A DNA stretch of 64,000 bases from CAZIKF01 sp964539825 (GCA_964539825.1 CAZIKF010000005.1:1-64000); one strand, 5' to 3'; positions 54,580 to 63,354 are shown, counted from the stretch's first letter. Made by a program: numbers and translations. The notes: generated from the sequence alone by a model not told the origin.

Positions 54580-55887
54580 TCAGAACAATCCCTGCATCGA
54601 CTTCATTCTCTCCTGTGGAGAAACTATGGAGGTAATACGCACTCCAAAATTTTCATCAATAATTACGACTTCTCCGCGTGCAATTAATTTCCCCTGTACA
54701 TAGAGTTCTACAGCCTCTCCAGCCTGTTTATTCAGTTCAACAATAGAGCCGTTGAGAAGCTCTAGAATCTGACCAATGGGCATCGTGGCTCGACCAAGCT
54801 CGACCGTGACCTGTAAAGACACATCTTTCAAGAGGTCCATATTTCCGGATCCGGTTCCGGCTACCCCCGGTGACAAAGCTGGGAACTGCCATGGACTATA
54901 AGACATTTGCTGTCCGCCCATAGGTGGCATCCCGGGTTGTCCGCCAGGAGGGGGAACCTGCCCTTGTTGAGCCATCATTTGCTGCATCATCTGCTGCATC
55001 ATTGCCGGGTCCATGGCAGGCATTGCCTGCTGCTGACCAGCTGGCGGTACTCCAGGCTGGGCAGCGGGAGGTACACCCGCAGGAGGGACCGCGGCCGCAC
55101 CGGATAATTGCTCTTCCTCCTGGCTAGCATCTGCCAGTGCTGTCTCCATAGTATCAAGCGATACTTCTTCCTGGGCTTCATCGAAGACAGAAGATGGATC
55201 TTTTGCTAAAAGGAATTGTTTAGCAAGCTCTTGGGAAAGAATATAACGAAACTGGGAAGGCGGTTCATCACCGATACTGAGATCGAAGATAATTTGAACA
55301 AGCTCAGGCTCCTTGAGTAAGGTGGCCTCCGCCGGAAAGTCCTTGCCGCCCAGGAGAACGGCTTGTGGAGGCGAGGAAACAACATCCTTATCCACAGCTA
55401 TCTTCAAAGCTGGCACTACCTTCTGCATTAAACCGTTAAAACAGTCCTGTAGAGCGGATAGCTTGAATTCATCAAACTCAAAGTCAGGGTCTCCATCCCA
55501 CTCTCCATCAGTCATCAAGGAGGTGAGCATGGCCCCAGAAAGGCCCGTAATCACAATTCCGGATTTACCCAAATCCAAATCGGTAGTAACGAGAAGGTGC
55601 TCGGTACTCAAGATTTCATTCTTGAGATCATCACCCGCAAGGGCTTGCGGTTGTTGTGTGCTGCTCAGAGCAACTTCACGGTTGATGAAGTCGCTAAAGA
55701 CACTGATTTCCTTAACCAGAATTGTATCTGCGATCTCAAGCAGAGTCCTCATTTGCTCCGGAGTAAATATCCCGGTGGCAGCTTCTTGCTCCTCGTCCTC
55801 TTCTTCTAGATCGTCGAGACCGAAATCTCCCTGCAATAGAGCGTCAATCTCATTTTGAGACAGCATACTTTGATTGTCGTCGCTCAT
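54580..55887 (-). CDS. fliY: Flagellar motor switch phosphatase FliY (FliN family)
   Basis: FliY combines a CheC-like domain with a C-terminal FliN domain in the C-ring. The 435-residue protein starts with the CheY-P-binding motif SQNEIDALLQGD. A CheC/CheX-like region at about residues 45-240 follows. A Pro/Met/Gln-rich linker (MMQQMMQQMMAQQG) lies near residue 300. The C-terminal SpoA/FliN domain reads VTVELGRATMPIGQILELL to GEVVIIDENFGVRITSIV. It is longer than plain FliN (about 130 residues), which supports FliY. Whether the phosphatase motif is active cannot be judged by eye. Confidence 0.88.
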   Translation of the reverse strand: MSDDNQSMLSQNEIDALLQGDFGLDDLEEEDEEQEAATGIFTPEQMRTLLEIADTILVKEISVFSDFINREVALSSTQQPQALAGDDLKNEILSTEHLLVTTDLDLGKSGIVITGLSGAMLTSLMTDGEWDGDPDFEFDEFKLSALQDCFNGLMQKVVPALKIAVDKDVVSSPPQAVLLGGKDFPAEATLLKEPELVQIIFDLSIGDEPPSQFRYILSQELAKQFLLAKDPSSVFDEAQEEVSLDTMETALADASQEEEQLSGAAAVPPAGVPPAAQPGVPPAGQQQAMPAMDPAMMQQMMQQMMAQQGQVPPPGGQPGMPPMGGQQMSYSPWQFPALSPGVAGTGSGNMDLLKDVSLQVTVELGRATMPIGQILELLNGSIVELNKQAGEAVELYVQGKLIARGEVVIIDENFGVRITSIVSPQERMKSMQGLF

Positions 55888-56894
55888 GACTCGCCTTCCT
55901 CTTCACTCAATACTTCGGTGATCGTTATAGCCATTTTCTTACCTGCCACACCCGGTAGCCCCTTGAATTTAGCCTCCGTACCTACCAGAATTTTGAGTTC
56001 CTGATTTGGCGTGGAATTTAATCGAATAACGTCCCCTGGCTGCATAGTTAAGAGCTCTCCATAGGTAAGTTTAGAATCACCTAATTCTACTCGCATTGTG
56101 GTTTCCATCATTCTTACACCCTGGTCGAGCATTTCCATACTCTCTTCCAGGTTTTCAGATCTATGAATTGCGTCATAGTACTGGCTCGCACTGAGCTTTC
56201 CCGCAACAGGCTCCAGGGCAAAATAGGGTATGCACAAGTTCATGATGCCCTCTACATTGTTGATATTAAGCTCGAAGGTGATGAGCAGAACCATATCGTT
56301 AGGGGGCACAATAGAGGTAAAACTTGGGTTGGATTCAAACTGTGAAAACTGAGGCTCCAGGGGTACCACGGTTGCCCAGGCATCATTGAGCTCTTGTAGA
56401 ATGCGCTGCATGATCTTACTCATGACCGCTTCCTCGATATCTGTTAGTTTACGCTTTTCCTGTTTACTATCCCCGGTTCCTCCCAATAAACGGTCGAGAA
56501 TAGCAAAGCAGAGTTCAAGGTTCATTTCAAAGATCGCTTTCCCTTCCAGAGTACCCAGGTTAAAGATGCATAGAAGAGATGGATTATCTACAGAGCGAAT
56601 GTACTCCTCATAGGTAATCTGATCCTGAGAAGCTATTCTCATGGAAACCATGTAGCGAAGAGAGGTGGAAAAGAAGGTTGTGATATGACGCGTAAAATTC
56701 TCGTGAATATGTTGAAGTGTGCGGAGCTGATCTTTGGCAAAGCGGGTCTGGCGCTTGAAGTCATAGATTTTGATCTTGTAGCGCGTACCGGCGGTCAGCG
56801 CGGTATCGCCGCCCATAGCCTCAGTTCCCTCTGTACCGAGGGACTGGAGAAGCGAATCTATGTCAGTCTGAGAGAGAAGTTGATCGTCTCCCAT
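55884..56894 (-). CDS. fliM: Flagellar motor switch protein FliM
   Basis: FliM is the middle C-ring protein that receives CheY-P. The 336 residues include the N-terminal LLSQTDIDSLLQSL binding motif. The core FKRQTRFAKDQLRTLQHIHENF is present, as is the C-terminal SpoA domain (VELGDSKLTYGELLTMQPGDVIRL). It overlaps fliY by 4 nt and follows the second fliL by 13 nt. Confidence 0.94.
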   Translation of the reverse strand: MGDDQLLSQTDIDSLLQSLGTEGTEAMGGDTALTAGTRYKIKIYDFKRQTRFAKDQLRTLQHIHENFTRHITTFFSTSLRYMVSMRIASQDQITYEEYIRSVDNPSLLCIFNLGTLEGKAIFEMNLELCFAILDRLLGGTGDSKQEKRKLTDIEEAVMSKIMQRILQELNDAWATVVPLEPQFSQFESNPSFTSIVPPNDMVLLITFELNINNVEGIMNLCIPYFALEPVAGKLSASQYYDAIHRSENLEESMEMLDQGVRMMETTMRVELGDSKLTYGELLTMQPGDVIRLNSTPNQELKILVGTEAKFKGLPGVAGKKMAITITEVLSEEEGES

Positions 56895-56907
56895 TACCTT
56901 TCCCTTC

Positions 56908-57459
56908 CTACAAGGTGATGAAAATCAGCTTGGTCACATGTACTTTGGTGACTCTCCCACCGGTCTCTTCAATTCCTAAATCTTTCTCAAGGATCGCGTT
57001 TGCTATTTCTTTAATCTCTTCCTCCAGAATTTTTCTCTGAAAGGAATAAATAATGTCCCGCTTCGTTTTCTGGGAAAAATAAGCCAACATCCGATCATGA
57101 ATTGGATCGGGATTTTTCTCTAAGATTGGCTTTAATGCTGAGTTTGAAATCCCAAAGCTCAGACGAATCTGCACCGCCAAACTGGCTTGATCATCTCCCC
57201 TCGCAATATAGGCATTGAAGCTCTTATCCTTATTATCGCCCGCCAATAAAATGGTCTGTGTGGTACGTTTTTCCTCCTCAAGTACAACTTCTTGGGCTCT
57301 CTTCTCGCGGGTAGAAATCTCCTTGGAAACGGCATAGGCCATATACATCGTGATAATGATTGATACCTGGATAATCACCAGGATCAATAGCACGATTACG
57401 ACAACCGAAACACGGCGGCGCGCCCCGCCTTCCTCTAATTCTTCTACGTCTTCTGCCAA
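56908..57459 (-). CDS. fliL: FliL-family flagellar basal-body protein, second copy
   Basis: FliL supports the stator around the motor. The 183-residue protein has one membrane segment (VVVIVLLILVIIQVSIIITMY) after an acidic N-terminus and a C-terminal FliL domain ending VTKVHVTKLIFITL. The start is a TTG with GGAGGG 6-7 nt upstream. It is paralogous to the fliL at 58.5-59.2 kb; the two are separated by mogA. It leads the fliM-fliY block. Confidence 0.82.
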   Translation of the reverse strand: MAEDVEELEEGGARRRVSVVVIVLLILVIIQVSIIITMYMAYAVSKEISTREKRAQEVVLEEEKRTTQTILLAGDNKDKSFNAYIARGDDQASLAVQIRLSFGISNSALKPILEKNPDPIHDRMLAYFSQKTKRDIIYSFQRKILEEEIKEIANAILEKDLGIEETGGRVTKVHVTKLIFITL

Positions 57460-57708
57460 AGATCCCTCCAGAGCTCAAAAACGGTATCGTCTTTTTGGAG
57501 ACTGTACCGAACGAGTCATACAAAAATTTCACGATGCAAAGTCCTTTTGTTATGCTATTTCCCGTGAAAGTCCTTTTAAGATCCCCTGAGAAAACCACCC
57601 CTTACCTTGATTGTAAGAATTTCACCGTCAAAGTGCTCAATTAGACCCATATATGACATCAATTCAAGGTCTCGGTATACTGCCGTTTCTGCCATGATAG
57701 GAGACTCA

Positions 57709-58245
57709 ATGAACCAGGGAATCAGGATCGGAATCATCACCGCGTCGGATCGCGCGTCTAAGGGAACTTACGAAGATCTCTCAGGTCCGGCGATTCGTGA
57801 AGTGCTTAACGAATTTATCAGCAATGAGTGGGAACCTGTCACTCGATTAATTCCCGATGACTCAGAGGTTCTTGAAACCACCTTGAAAGAACTATGTGAC
57901 GCGCAAAAATGCTGCCTGGTTGTCACCACGGGCGGAACCGGTCCGGCCATAAGAGACGTAACCCCCGAAGTGACGGAAAAAGTCTGCGATAAAATCATGC
58001 CGGGGTTTGGAGAACTCATGCGAAGTGTCTCCCTGAAGTATGTACCCACGGCAATTCTCTCCAGGCAGACCGCCGGCATTCGTGGGCAATCGTTGATCGT
58101 GAACCTTCCGGGAAAACCAAAATCAATACGGGAATGTTTAGAAGCAGTCTTCCCCGCCATCCCCTACTGTATAGATCTAATTGAAGGCCCCTACATCGAA
58201 GCCAACGAAGAAGTCATCAAGGCCTTCCGCCCCAAATCAAAGTAA
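57709..58245 (+). CDS. mogA: Molybdopterin adenylyltransferase MogA
   Basis: MogA adenylates molybdopterin before molybdenum insertion. The 178-residue protein has RIGIITASDRASKGTYEDLSG at the N-terminus. The family motif TTGGTGPAIRDVTPE lies mid-protein and NLPGKPKSIRECLEAV near the C-terminus. The ATG at 57709 has AGGAG 6 nt upstream; the frame continues upstream without family similarity. It is on the opposite strand inside the flagellar cluster, and its product would serve the xanthine dehydrogenase at 36-39 kb. Its stop codon is inside a repeat next to palindromic element C. Confidence 0.92.
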   Translation: MNQGIRIGIITASDRASKGTYEDLSGPAIREVLNEFISNEWEPVTRLIPDDSEVLETTLKELCDAQKCCLVVTTGGTGPAIRDVTPEVTEKVCDKIMPGFGELMRSVSLKYVPTAILSRQTAGIRGQSLIVNLPGKPKSIRECLEAVFPAIPYCIDLIEGPYIEANEEVIKAFRPKSK

Positions 58246-58337
58246 ACCAAAGCCAAAAAAACCCGCGCTTCAGGGGAGTCGAATGTGGAAAAGCACTGTG
58301 CAATCACCCATTACTTCCTATTAAAGTAAACCAAAGC
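58239..58337 (+). repeat. Degenerate, internally deleted copy of element C
   Basis: AAAGTAAACCAAAGC occurs at 58239-58253, including the mogA stop, and again at 58323-58337. Between them are a left-arm remnant with GGAGTCGAATG and the block AAGCACTGTGCAATCACC (58291-58308), which recurs at 58498-58515 in element C. The copy lacks the core and looks like a deletion product. Confidence 0.6.
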
Positions 58338-58362
58338 ACCCAAAACCCAGAAAAGTACCCGA

Positions 58363-58541
58363 GCTTCGGAGGAGTCGAATGGGCTGGAGGTGGTTCAGTG
58401 CAGGGGTTTCGAGAAGTAGTACTGGGAGGTGGGTCGTGAGGAGCGCGTAGCGTCGCTACGGGAGACGAGGGAGCAATCTCTCAGTGCTGCTTCTCGGAAG
58501 CACTGTGCAATCACCTCCAGCCCATTCGGCTCCTCCGAAGC
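58363..58541 (+). other. Palindromic element C with conserved core
   Basis: Outer arms at 58363-58392 and 58512-58541 are a 30-nt inverted repeat with one mismatch. Inner arms at 58411-58428 and 58478-58495 pair over 18 nt. The core at 58434-58474 runs TCGTGAGGAGC to GACGAGGGAGC and encloses the hairpin CGTAGC/GCTACG. The right arm starts directly at the fliL stop codon. Its core ends match those of element B, while the internal hairpin sequence differs but still pairs. Confidence 0.85.
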
Positions 58542-58542
58542 C

Positions 58543-59157
58543 TTAGATTCCGGGAAAATAGAACTTTACGAAATTGATTTGTACAATTCTACCCTCGCTG
58601 TTCAGATCCATTCGTTCCTCCCCAGAGATCTGCATCACGTAATTGAGCCGACTCAACATTTTGCGCCTCTCAACCTGTTTTGGATCTTGGATCATATCTA
58701 AAATATCATCCTTGGATTTCATGGATAAGTAGCGCAAGGTTTCACTCACAAGTGGTGCCATACGCTTCAGGATTTCCAACTTCAAAGTCTTCTTCTCGAG
58801 CCCAAGGGTAATGGAGAAATTCATTACCTTATCCTCATCCTTGATTGTGGCTCTTAGTTCCGTATCCTTGGGATCCGCTCCTGACAGAGTAATATATGCC
58901 ACCGGACGGACCAGGGTAACTTCTATGGCGTCCTCTTTTGAGCCCGCATTGGCTCCCAGGATGATTTTTTCTTCTCCCGTGGTGAAAACAAGAAAATAGA
59001 GAACAACGAGAAACGCCAGCGCGATCCCACCAATCCCAGCCTGTACTTTTCGGTCTTTATAGTCAAGATTCTGCAGCTTTGCCTTTATTGAGGCGACACT
59101 GAACTTACCCCCGGTTTCTTCTTTGGAAGAATTTTCCTCCTGATTCTCATCTGCCAT
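58543..59157 (-). CDS. fliL: FliL-family flagellar basal-body protein, first copy
   Basis: This 204-residue protein has an acidic N-terminus, one membrane segment (GIGGIALAFLVVLYFLVF) near residue 50 and a C-terminal FliL domain ending GRIVQINFVKFYFPGI. FliL associates with MotA/MotB stators. The ATG at 59157 has AGGAGG 8 nt upstream and overlaps the motB2 stop by 11 nt; the longer open frame is inside motB2. The order motA-motB-motB-fliL is close to that in other spirochaetes. Confidence 0.86.
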   Translation of the reverse strand: MADENQEENSSKEETGGKFSVASIKAKLQNLDYKDRKVQAGIGGIALAFLVVLYFLVFTTGEEKIILGANAGSKEDAIEVTLVRPVAYITLSGADPKDTELRATIKDEDKVMNFSITLGLEKKTLKLEILKRMAPLVSETLRYLSMKSKDDILDMIQDPKQVERRKMLSRLNYVMQISGEERMDLNSEGRIVQINFVKFYFPGI

Positions 59158-60403
59158 ACTGTGATCCTCCTGGCTTTTGAAACATTCGAACTTCCAGACG
59201 CCGGTTCTCTTCAAGTTCTAACTGCTTTGGAGAATACTGGAATTTTGGCTGATACGCCCCAAAACTTACTATACAGAAGCGTGCTGGATCAAACTCTTCA
59301 CTCTCTTCAAACAAGAACTCCAGTACTCGCAAGGCTCTTGCCGCCGCGAGATGCCAACTGGTCGGATATTTAAAAGATGGGGGCTGTGCGAAATCTGTAT
59401 GAGACTCAATCTGAAAAACACTATTGGCGTTCTGGTTGTAATGCTGAAGAAAGATTCTGTAGAGCTTTTCTTTGGAATCTTCCTTAAGTTCAATTTCATT
59501 CTTCTTGAAAAGAAGTTCTTCGGAGAGATTAAAGACGGCGTGGGAGAGCCCCTGGCTTGTCTTTTCCACCATACCTGAAAGTGTTGTGTACTCCTGGATT
59601 GTAGCCTTAATATCTGGTTTCTGACGAAAGTCATGCTGCTGGTCTTCTGAACGATACTTCTCGATATCATGAAACTTTTCCATCAATCTTGCTCGACCTG
59701 AAAGCTGATCTTTTTTGCGTTGATTTCCGGTGTTTTCCAGCATTGTCTGGTCTCTACCCTGGGCAATATCAATCTCGGTAAGGTCAGAGCGCATATGTTC
59801 TTGCGAGTCTCCCTTTGACCTTGGGGGGTCAAGGGGCTGATTCGCAGATTCCGGTTCTTCCTTATTTTGTTCAGTCGCATCCGAAAATTCCTGGCGCTCT
59901 GTTGGAAAATTTCGCGGCTCTTTAGATTCTAGAGTTTCTTGAACAACTTCTGTAAAGTTTGTCGGTTTTTTGTCTACACGTGAGGTGGGCTCCTCTAATT
60001 CATGGACAATTTGCCTGACCCTTTCTCTTTGTTGGGAAACCAACCTGACTGCCTTGGTTGCCTGCAGGACGGCCCGCTCAAGCATGTCCAGCCGATCTTT
60101 GGGATTTGTCTTACGCTTCATCTTGACCAACACCCTGGACACTGCTTTTTCAAAGGTACTGTCCGTTTTCTTTTTCGGCTTTTTCTTGGCCCCCTTACCC
60201 AATGTAGTAGAGGTTCCACTTAAAAATCCGAAAGCTCCTGTTAAGCTCTCTTTCAGCGACTCAAACTTCTTGGACTCAAGACTGGAAAAGGAGAACAAAA
60301 GAACAAAAAAACAAAGCAGAAGGGTCATTAAATCGCCATAAGTAACCATCCAATCGGGTGCCCCCTGGGGTGGACATGGAGGACATTTCTTCTTATCGCT
60401 CAA
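59147..60403 (-). CDS. motB: MotB-type stator protein, second copy
   Basis: MotB anchors the stator to peptidoglycan. Starting at a TTG inside the first motB (AGGAG 9 nt upstream), the 418-residue protein begins with a Cys-Pro motif (KKCPPCPPQGAPDW). The single membrane segment VTYGDLMTLLLCFFVLLFSFS carries the proton-carrying Asp. A long charged linker of about 200 residues precedes the C-terminal OmpA-like domain (FQIESHTDFAQPP, AAARALRVLEFL). The linker is longer than in E. coli MotB. It is a tandem paralogue of the upstream motB. Confidence 0.86.
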   Translation of the reverse strand: MSDKKKCPPCPPQGAPDWMVTYGDLMTLLLCFFVLLFSFSSLESKKFESLKESLTGAFGFLSGTSTTLGKGAKKKPKKKTDSTFEKAVSRVLVKMKRKTNPKDRLDMLERAVLQATKAVRLVSQQRERVRQIVHELEEPTSRVDKKPTNFTEVVQETLESKEPRNFPTERQEFSDATEQNKEEPESANQPLDPPRSKGDSQEHMRSDLTEIDIAQGRDQTMLENTGNQRKKDQLSGRARLMEKFHDIEKYRSEDQQHDFRQKPDIKATIQEYTTLSGMVEKTSQGLSHAVFNLSEELLFKKNEIELKEDSKEKLYRIFLQHYNQNANSVFQIESHTDFAQPPSFKYPTSWHLAAARALRVLEFLFEESEEFDPARFCIVSFGAYQPKFQYSPKQLELEENRRLEVRMFQKPGGSQYGR

Positions 60404-61718
60404 CCGTATTGCTCCTACGCACCCAGCGAAGCTCAATTCTAGGAGAAAAGAGTGCCTCCTCACTGGCAAAAGAATACTGAGGAGAGATCGGAAGACGATC
60501 TCCCCACCCAACAGCCGCGAACTGGGACGCTGAGAGATTGCTATCCAATTCGATAGTCTTGAGAACGAATGCTATGGACATTCGAACTGTAAGATCCAGG
60601 TTTGATTCATATCCCTTGCCCGGTTGAGACTTATCCGTATGGGATTCAATTTGAAAGTAACCACCGCGACTATCCCTGAGGATTTTTGAGAATTTAAGGA
60701 TCTCAGCTTCCGCTCCCGGTTTGAGGCGGTCAGTCTTCGGATAGAAAATCTTAGACGCGGGTATGGGCTCCGACAGATCAACCACGGCCCTGTTCGCATC
60801 CGCCTGGGTGGATTTTACGCGACCGCTAATATTTTGAAAGTCCTCCTTGGAAGTTTCTTTATCAGGCACCGGGTATTCAAATCGCTTCTTTTCCTTTTTG
60901 CCTTCCACTCGATCCATTCTATGTTGAAAGCTTAACCCTTGCCCTGTGAGCCCTTCCTGAATCTCGTTGTCACCTGGATTTCCCATCAATGGCTTGTTTC
61001 TCCCTGCCATTTTTTTACTTCGACTGGCATCCCCTCTCTTTTTGCTAAAGCGATTTCCTCTTGCCAGAATTCTCTTATCAGGGGCTTGATCTTCCAGGTT
61101 CTTCTTACGCTTCTTCAGATCAAGTTCTGCCTTAGCCTCCTGCGTTGACTGTTTTTCTCGAGTCATTTTGATGTTTTTAATACTTCGTGATGGAAGTGCT
61201 GTTTCATCAAACTGCTTTGCATTCTCCAACTTTTTTCCCTCACGCTTTTCAACCTGTTGAGACCTCCGAGCCTGTTCCTCTTTAATTTTCAGACGAACGG
61301 TTCTCATCACATTTTGAAGTTCATCAGCTGAAATTTGGTTTTTTTCAGCTTCTTTGATTAAGAGCCCGAAGGCTTCCTCTGCCGATGCCAGAACAGAGTT
61401 GAGATATTCAAGCTGCTCATGGGGATAGCGGTCTGACTGAGCTTTCCGAATCTTTTCAAGAGCTTCATCAAATAGGGCTGAGGTATATCTCTGCGGCTGA
61501 GAAGTAACACCTAATCCTTCAGTGATAGAATGCCCCGACATAACTCCGAATGCCCCGGTGAACGTATCTTTAAGAGAGCGAAACTCGATCTTATCCAGCT
61601 CAGAAAAAGAGAATAGCAGGACGAAAAAACACAACAGAAGGGTCATTAAGTCCCCGTAAGTCACCATCCAATCGGGGGCACCCTGTGGAGGGCACGCGGG
61701 ACACTTCTCCTTGGCCAC
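60393..61718 (-). CDS. motB: MotB-type stator protein, first copy
   Basis: This 441-residue MotB starts at a GTG with AGGAGG upstream. It has the same N-terminal KCPACPPQGAPDW segment and membrane helix with the essential Asp (TYGDLMTLLLCFF) as its tandem copy. A charged linker of about 200 residues and the OmpA-like peptidoglycan domain (YFQIESHTDKSQPG, DLTVRMSIAFVLKTIE) follow. It lies 2 nt after motA and probably forms the main MotA/MotB stator. Confidence 0.9.
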   Translation of the reverse strand: MAKEKCPACPPQGAPDWMVTYGDLMTLLLCFFVLLFSFSELDKIEFRSLKDTFTGAFGVMSGHSITEGLGVTSQPQRYTSALFDEALEKIRKAQSDRYPHEQLEYLNSVLASAEEAFGLLIKEAEKNQISADELQNVMRTVRLKIKEEQARRSQQVEKREGKKLENAKQFDETALPSRSIKNIKMTREKQSTQEAKAELDLKKRKKNLEDQAPDKRILARGNRFSKKRGDASRSKKMAGRNKPLMGNPGDNEIQEGLTGQGLSFQHRMDRVEGKKEKKRFEYPVPDKETSKEDFQNISGRVKSTQADANRAVVDLSEPIPASKIFYPKTDRLKPGAEAEILKFSKILRDSRGGYFQIESHTDKSQPGKGYESNLDLTVRMSIAFVLKTIELDSNLSASQFAAVGWGDRLPISPQYSFASEEALFSPRIELRWVRRSNTVER

Positions 61719-61720
61719 TT

Positions 61721-62521
61721 CTATTCCTCCTCAGCGTCCTCCTCGCCAAAGGTCGCTCTAACATCAGGTGGCAAGAAGGCTTTTAGTTTCTCTTCCACGA
61801 TTCGCGGATTGTCTCCAGCCTGGATTGAGAGGATTCCTTCAATGGCGATATTGTAGAGGAGTACCTCTTTATCATTCTTAGTCTCCAAATTTCTTTCCAT
61901 TGGAATCGAAAAGAGATTGGAAAGAAGGGCACCATAGAAAGTGGTGATAAGAGCAACAGCCATGGCAGGTCCTAGAGACGCGGGATCATCTAGCTTGGAG
62001 AGCATATTTACCAGCCCGATCAGGGTCCCGATCATTCCAAAAGCAGGACCAAATGTGGAGACGCAGTTCACCATCTTCTTATTTAGAGAGTGGCGGTTAT
62101 CGAGTTGTTCCACCTCGGACTCAAGAATATAACGGACCAGATCCCCCTCGGTACCATCAATCACAAGCTGAATCCCCTTTCTAACAAACGGATTCTCAAT
62201 CTGTCCGAGATCCTCTTCAAGGGAAAGTAACCCTTCTCTTCGGGCCTTCTCTGCGAATTCTATGAGTACTTTGATAATGGCAAGTGAATCCAGTTCCTGA
62301 ATAATGAATCCTTGCTTCCAAATAATGGCGAAATTCTTGATCTCCGGCAATGTAAAGTTGATGAACACTGTGGCAAAGGTACCTCCAAGAACAATCTCAA
62401 TAGAGGGAACATCCACGAATCCATAGAGCTTATCAATTTCGCTAAAGTGCTTGGAGATGGCGAAAAGGATGAAAAGAGTCCCGAAGGAGTAACCCAGAAA
62501 GGTTGCGGTATCGTTCTTCAT
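61721..62521 (-). CDS. motA: Stator ring protein MotA
   Basis: MotA forms the pentameric ring that turns around the MotB dimer to drive the motor. The 266-residue protein has four membrane segments. The family signature GMIGTLIGLVNMLSKLDDPASLG and MAVALITTFYGALLSNLFSIP lie at the end of the membrane region. A cytoplasmic loop with charged residues (about residues 85-150) contacts FliG. It overlaps flbD by 4 nt. Confidence 0.94.
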   Translation of the reverse strand: MKNDTATFLGYSFGTLFILFAISKHFSEIDKLYGFVDVPSIEIVLGGTFATVFINFTLPEIKNFAIIWKQGFIIQELDSLAIIKVLIEFAEKARREGLLSLEEDLGQIENPFVRKGIQLVIDGTEGDLVRYILESEVEQLDNRHSLNKKMVNCVSTFGPAFGMIGTLIGLVNMLSKLDDPASLGPAMAVALITTFYGALLSNLFSIPMERNLETKNDKEVLLYNIAIEGILSIQAGDNPRIVEEKLKAFLPPDVRATFGEEDAEEE

Positions 62522-62736
62522 GAAACCCTGGCTTTTTCTTTCACTTCACTAAATCCAGCTCGAATCAACTTCTGGTATTGAACAATTGCGCTGCATACTT
62601 CTTCAGTAGTTTCAGCAACGACGAGCTTAGTCCCATTATTTAGAGTGATGACTGTATCTGGAATTGTTTCTAAATACAGAATCAGATCGGAATTAAGGAA
62701 ATACTCGGACCCATTGAGCCTATGGACACAAATCAT
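62518..62736 (-). CDS. flbD: FlbD family protein
   Basis: FlbD is a small protein found at the start of motA operons in spirochaetes and Firmicutes. The 72-residue form starts at 62736 (MICVHRLNGSEYFLNSDLI) with AGAGGCG upstream. It has the family pattern ETIPDTVITLNNGTKLVV. Its exact role is unknown. The hook genes flgD/flgE that usually precede it are absent here. Confidence 0.88.
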   Translation of the reverse strand: MICVHRLNGSEYFLNSDLILYLETIPDTVITLNNGTKLVVAETTEEVCSAIVQYQKLIRAGFSEVKEKARVS

Positions 62737-62924
62737 GATTCGCCTCTTTGACTCTATCGGACAAAATTTCAACAGTTGTATACTCAAAAGAAGTGTTTTG
62801 CCCTGATTCCAGGACAAATCAGAATCGTAGGATTCCTGAGCTCATCGCAGATGAGCCTTCTTGAGCATGACCCTAAAGGGAAAACCATTGGCTTTACGAC
62901 TGGATGAACTTGTATAAAAGGGAA

Positions 62925-62953
62925 GCGGGAATGAGTTTAAGCACCATTCCCGC
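62925..62953 (-). terminator. Hairpin terminator after the phasin-like gene
   Basis: GCGGGAATG pairs with CATTCCCGC around an 11-nt loop. In the minus direction it is followed by TTCCCTTTT. It lies 23 nt after the phasin-like stop at 62977 and separates it from the flbD-motA operon. Confidence 0.78.
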
Positions 62954-62976
62954 ATCTTTCTTCTTCTTTTCGTTCG

Positions 62977-63321
62977 CTATGGGTTTTTTTTCTTAGAAGC
63001 TGTTTTCGATTTAGTCTTCGCAGCAGCGGTTTTTTTCTTAGCGCTGAGTGCTGCGACCTTCTTTTGGAGTTCTTCAAACTCCTGCCGAGTGACCAGATCC
63101 ATCTCTTGAGCCATCTGGCTAAAACGATCCCGAAACTCCTGGCCCATCCGTGAGTAAAGATCTTCCGCACGCTTGGAGAAGTCAGAAACTAATTGTGTGC
63201 GCTCATCAACCTGCACACGACCGGCCCGAATCATTTCATCCACAAAATCTTCAACTACTTCGCGTGCAAGCATAGCCGAGCCAACACCAAAATGAAAAAG
63301 ATCTTTAAAACCATCTTTCAT
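62977..63321 (-). CDS. Phasin-like protein
   Basis: This 114-residue protein is helical, with LFHFGVGSAMLAREVVEDFVDEM and SRMGQEFRDRFSQM. It ends in a Lys/Ala-rich tail (AKKKTAAAKTKSKTASKKKN). The layout matches small phasin or phasin-like proteins, common in spirochaetes, that bind granules or other proteins. No PHA synthesis genes are in the window, so a role in PHA is only possible. A terminator follows at 62925-62953. Confidence 0.6.
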   Translation of the reverse strand: MKDGFKDLFHFGVGSAMLAREVVEDFVDEMIRAGRVQVDERTQLVSDFSKRAEDLYSRMGQEFRDRFSQMAQEMDLVTRQEFEELQKKVAALSAKKKTAAAKTKSKTASKKKNP

Positions 63322-63354
63322 AGCAGCCCCCTTGGAAAATTTTGAATCATTCTA

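Noticed and set aside
58363..58541. Element C as a plain Rho-independent terminator
   Set aside because: The arms are far too long, there is a conserved structured core, and no T-run follows.
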